A program made the translations under genes and the position numbers. 22,817 nt of DNA from a virus: IMG/VR virus record IMGVR_UViG_3300032092_000279, positions 1-22,817 of that record; one strand, given 5' to 3'. Shown here one piece after another: positions 21,290 to 22,817 of the stretch (its first letter is position 1; every line of letters begins with the position of its first letter). The notes under the pieces are model-generated. The model saw nothing but the letters and a program-made list of their open reading frames with translations. It had not been told where the DNA came from and did no database searches.

Positions 21290-22646
21290 TGAGCAGTACT
21301 GCCGTAAGGTAATCCCATTTATTAAACGAGAATACTTCTCGGATAAAAAAGAAGCAATCCTAGCAACTGAACTTGTAGACTTCTTTAGTAAGTACAATAA
21401 ACCAGCCACAAAAGAAATTCTCACGATTGAAGTTTCAAATCGTAAGGATCTCACAGATAAAGAACTAACTGAACTAACTGATTACATTAACACAATGTCT
21501 CATGAGCCAGTCAATGAAGACTGGATGCTTGAGAATACTGAGAAGTTTTGTAAGGATCGTGCCGTTTATAATGCCATCTTGGGTTCGATTAAAATTATTG
21601 ATGGTGGTGATAAGGTAAATTCTAAAGATGCCATACCTTCTATTTTATCTGACGCACTGGCTGTTTCTTTTGATAATCACATTGGTCATGATTACATCGA
21701 TGACCATAATGCAAGGTTTGATTTTTATCACAGGGTTGAAGAGAAGATTCCTTTCGATCTTGACATGTTTAATAAAATCACCAAAGGTGGACTTTCAAAG
21801 AAAACCTTAAACATTGCATTGGCTGGTACTGGTGTTGGTAAATCATTATTCATGTGTCACATGGCTGCAGGAGTTTTGACACAGGGTAAAAATGCCTTAT
21901 ACATAACTATGGAAATGGCAGAAGAACGAATCGCTGAACGTGTTGATGCGAATCTATTAAATCTAACCATGGACGAGTTGAAGGTTATTGATAGAGACAT
22001 TTATGAATCTCGTATCGATAAAATTTCTAAAAAGAGTGCAGGTAAGTTTATCATTAAAGAATATCCAACTGCTGGTGCTCATGCTGGTCACTTCCGTGCT
22101 TTGTTGGAAGAATTAAAGCTGAAGAAAGATTTTAAACCTGATATTATCTTCATTGACTATCTCAATATCTGTGCGAGTCAGCGAATGAAACAAGGTGGAA
22201 GTATTAACTCTTATACATATATCAAGAGCATTGCTGAAGAGTTGCGTGGACTGGCAGTTGAATATAATGTTCCAATTGTATCTGCCACTCAAACTACTCG
22301 TGGTGGATTCACTAACAGCGATCCAGGACTTGAAGATACATCTGAGTCTTTTGGTCTGCCTGCAACTGCTGACTTTATGTTTGCTCTTGTCAGCAATGAA
22401 GAACTTGAAGGATTAAATCAAATTATTGTAAAGCAGTTGAAGAATCGCTACAACGATCCTAGTTTTTACAAGAGATTCGTAGTTGGTATTGATAGAGCAA
22501 AGATGAAACTCTATGATGTTGAAGCATCAGCGCAGACTGGATTGTCTGATGCTGGTCAAGATAAAGACGATGGTCCAATGTTTGACAAATCTGCTTTTGG
22601 CAAACGCATACATAGTACAGAGAGTTTTAATGGATTTAAGTTTTAG
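21249..22646 (+). CDS. gp41: Replicative DNA helicase, T4 gp41 family (DnaB-like)
   Basis: The start at 21249 (MRIEQKILSNLI) is the first ATG in frame, inside the preceding gene, with AGG and GGAG upstream; a TTG at 21246 is possible. The product is 465 aa (T4 gp41 is 475 aa). The N-terminal helical domain has the DnaB-like QxxLxxLI opening. RecA-like domain: Walker A AGTGVGKS (about 192-199), ITMEMAEERIAERVDANLL, Walker B IIFIDYLN (D303), SATQTTRGG and KNRYNDPS. Family role: hexameric 5'-3' helicase that drives the fork and works with a primase. Confidence 0.95.
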   Translation: MRIEQKILSNLIHDEQYCRKVIPFIKREYFSDKKEAILATELVDFFSKYNKPATKEILTIEVSNRKDLTDKELTELTDYINTMSHEPVNEDWMLENTEKFCKDRAVYNAILGSIKIIDGGDKVNSKDAIPSILSDALAVSFDNHIGHDYIDDHNARFDFYHRVEEKIPFDLDMFNKITKGGLSKKTLNIALAGTGVGKSLFMCHMAAGVLTQGKNALYITMEMAEERIAERVDANLLNLTMDELKVIDRDIYESRIDKISKKSAGKFIIKEYPTAGAHAGHFRALLEELKLKKDFKPDIIFIDYLNICASQRMKQGGSINSYTYIKSIAEELRGLAVEYNVPIVSATQTTRGGFTNSDPGLEDTSESFGLPATADFMFALVSNEELEGLNQIIVKQLKNRYNDPSFYKRFVVGIDRAKMKLYDVEASAQTGLSDAGQDKDDGPMFDKSAFGKRIHSTESFNGFKF

Positions 22647-22654
22647 GAGAGAAT

Positions 22655-22817
22655 ATGACTAAGGTAATCGTAGCAAAACAGAAACATGATATGACTCATA
22701 TGTTGGGACAATTTCCTGATGAGTCTCATTATGATTTCCTCATTGAAGAGGACTGTGATGTTTATATGCCAGAAATTCCTGGACATCCAGAGTTGACATA
22801 CTCTGAAGAAAGGATTG
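22655..22817 (+). CDS. Unknown phage protein (3' partial, 54 aa visible)
   Basis: TAGGAGAGAAT precedes the ATG, giving a strong SD just after gp41. The visible part starts MTKVIVAKQKHDMTHMLGQF and contains YDFLIEEDCDVYMPE. The EDxDVY segment resembles the N-terminus of some phage proteins annotated as 2OG-Fe(II) oxygenase-like, but the diagnostic part lies beyond the window, so no function is assigned. Confidence 0.7.
   Translation, partial: MTKVIVAKQKHDMTHMLGQFPDESHYDFLIEEDCDVYMPEIPGHPELTYSEERI

Noticed and set aside
1-22817. tRNA genes, CRISPR arrays, insertion sequences or attachment sites
   Set aside because: No cloverleaf, regular repeat-spacer pattern, transposase frame or terminal inverted repeat was recognised by reading; a tRNA scan could still find something, but noncoding space is very limited.

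Overview
This window is a tightly packed, all-plus-strand segment of the DNA replication and recombination region of a tailed phage related to T4, of the distant marine or freshwater kind rather than an enteric T-even. It holds recognisable homologues of T4 gp47, gp46, gp45, gp44, gp62, RegA, gp43, UvsX and gp41 in the canonical order. Inserted among them are a DexA-like exonuclease, an ATP-dependent DNA ligase, an Hsp20 chaperone, a CobS/CobT-like AAA+/VWA pair and an Asp/Asn hydroxylase-like protein. The AT-rich base composition, the CobS-like ATPase and the Hsp20 gene recall myophages of cyanobacteria and alphaproteobacteria, but the sequence does not identify a host.

Layout. 1-2577: gp47 (5' end outside the window), a 20-codon micro-ORF and gp46, forming the SbcCD-like recombination nuclease. 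2578-7495: an accessory block with a 52-aa protein, a 725-aa HEXXH plus VWA protein, a 56-64-aa protein, a MoxR/CobS-type AAA+ ATPase, a 162-aa protein that shares the ATPase's N-terminal domain and carries a Lys/Ala-rich tail, and a small HTH-like protein. 7554-10912: a dATP/dGTP diphosphohydrolase-like protein, sliding clamp (gp45), clamp loader (gp44, gp62), RegA and small proteins. 10913-11064: a structured noncoding stretch leading into hsp20. 11065-12289: hsp20 and four small ORFs, ended by a strong intrinsic terminator. 12466-16239: small conserved phage proteins around the DNA ligase. 16242-22646: DexA-like exonuclease, DNA polymerase, hydroxylase, UvsX, a small protein and the gp41 helicase. 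The window ends inside one further ORF.

Regulation. Eight clear sigma70-like promoters have an exact 17-nt spacer. Five belong to a repeated intergenic cassette (before the genes at 2690, 5100/5124, 5390, 6664 and 12466). Three of those five also carry a TTGCAA-centred palindrome at a fixed distance, starting 16 nt upstream of the -35. The gp45 and gp44 promoters contain inverted repeats around or inside the -10. Within transcription units, genes are joined by ATGA, TAATG or GTGA overlaps, which implies translational coupling.

The less explained parts are the CobS/CobT-like module with its shared DNA-binding-like domain, the repeated promoter cassette with its operator-like palindrome, and the structured leader of hsp20, which ends in a ROSE-like anti-Shine-Dalgarno hairpin. 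No tRNA, CRISPR array, insertion sequence or convincing minus-strand gene was seen.
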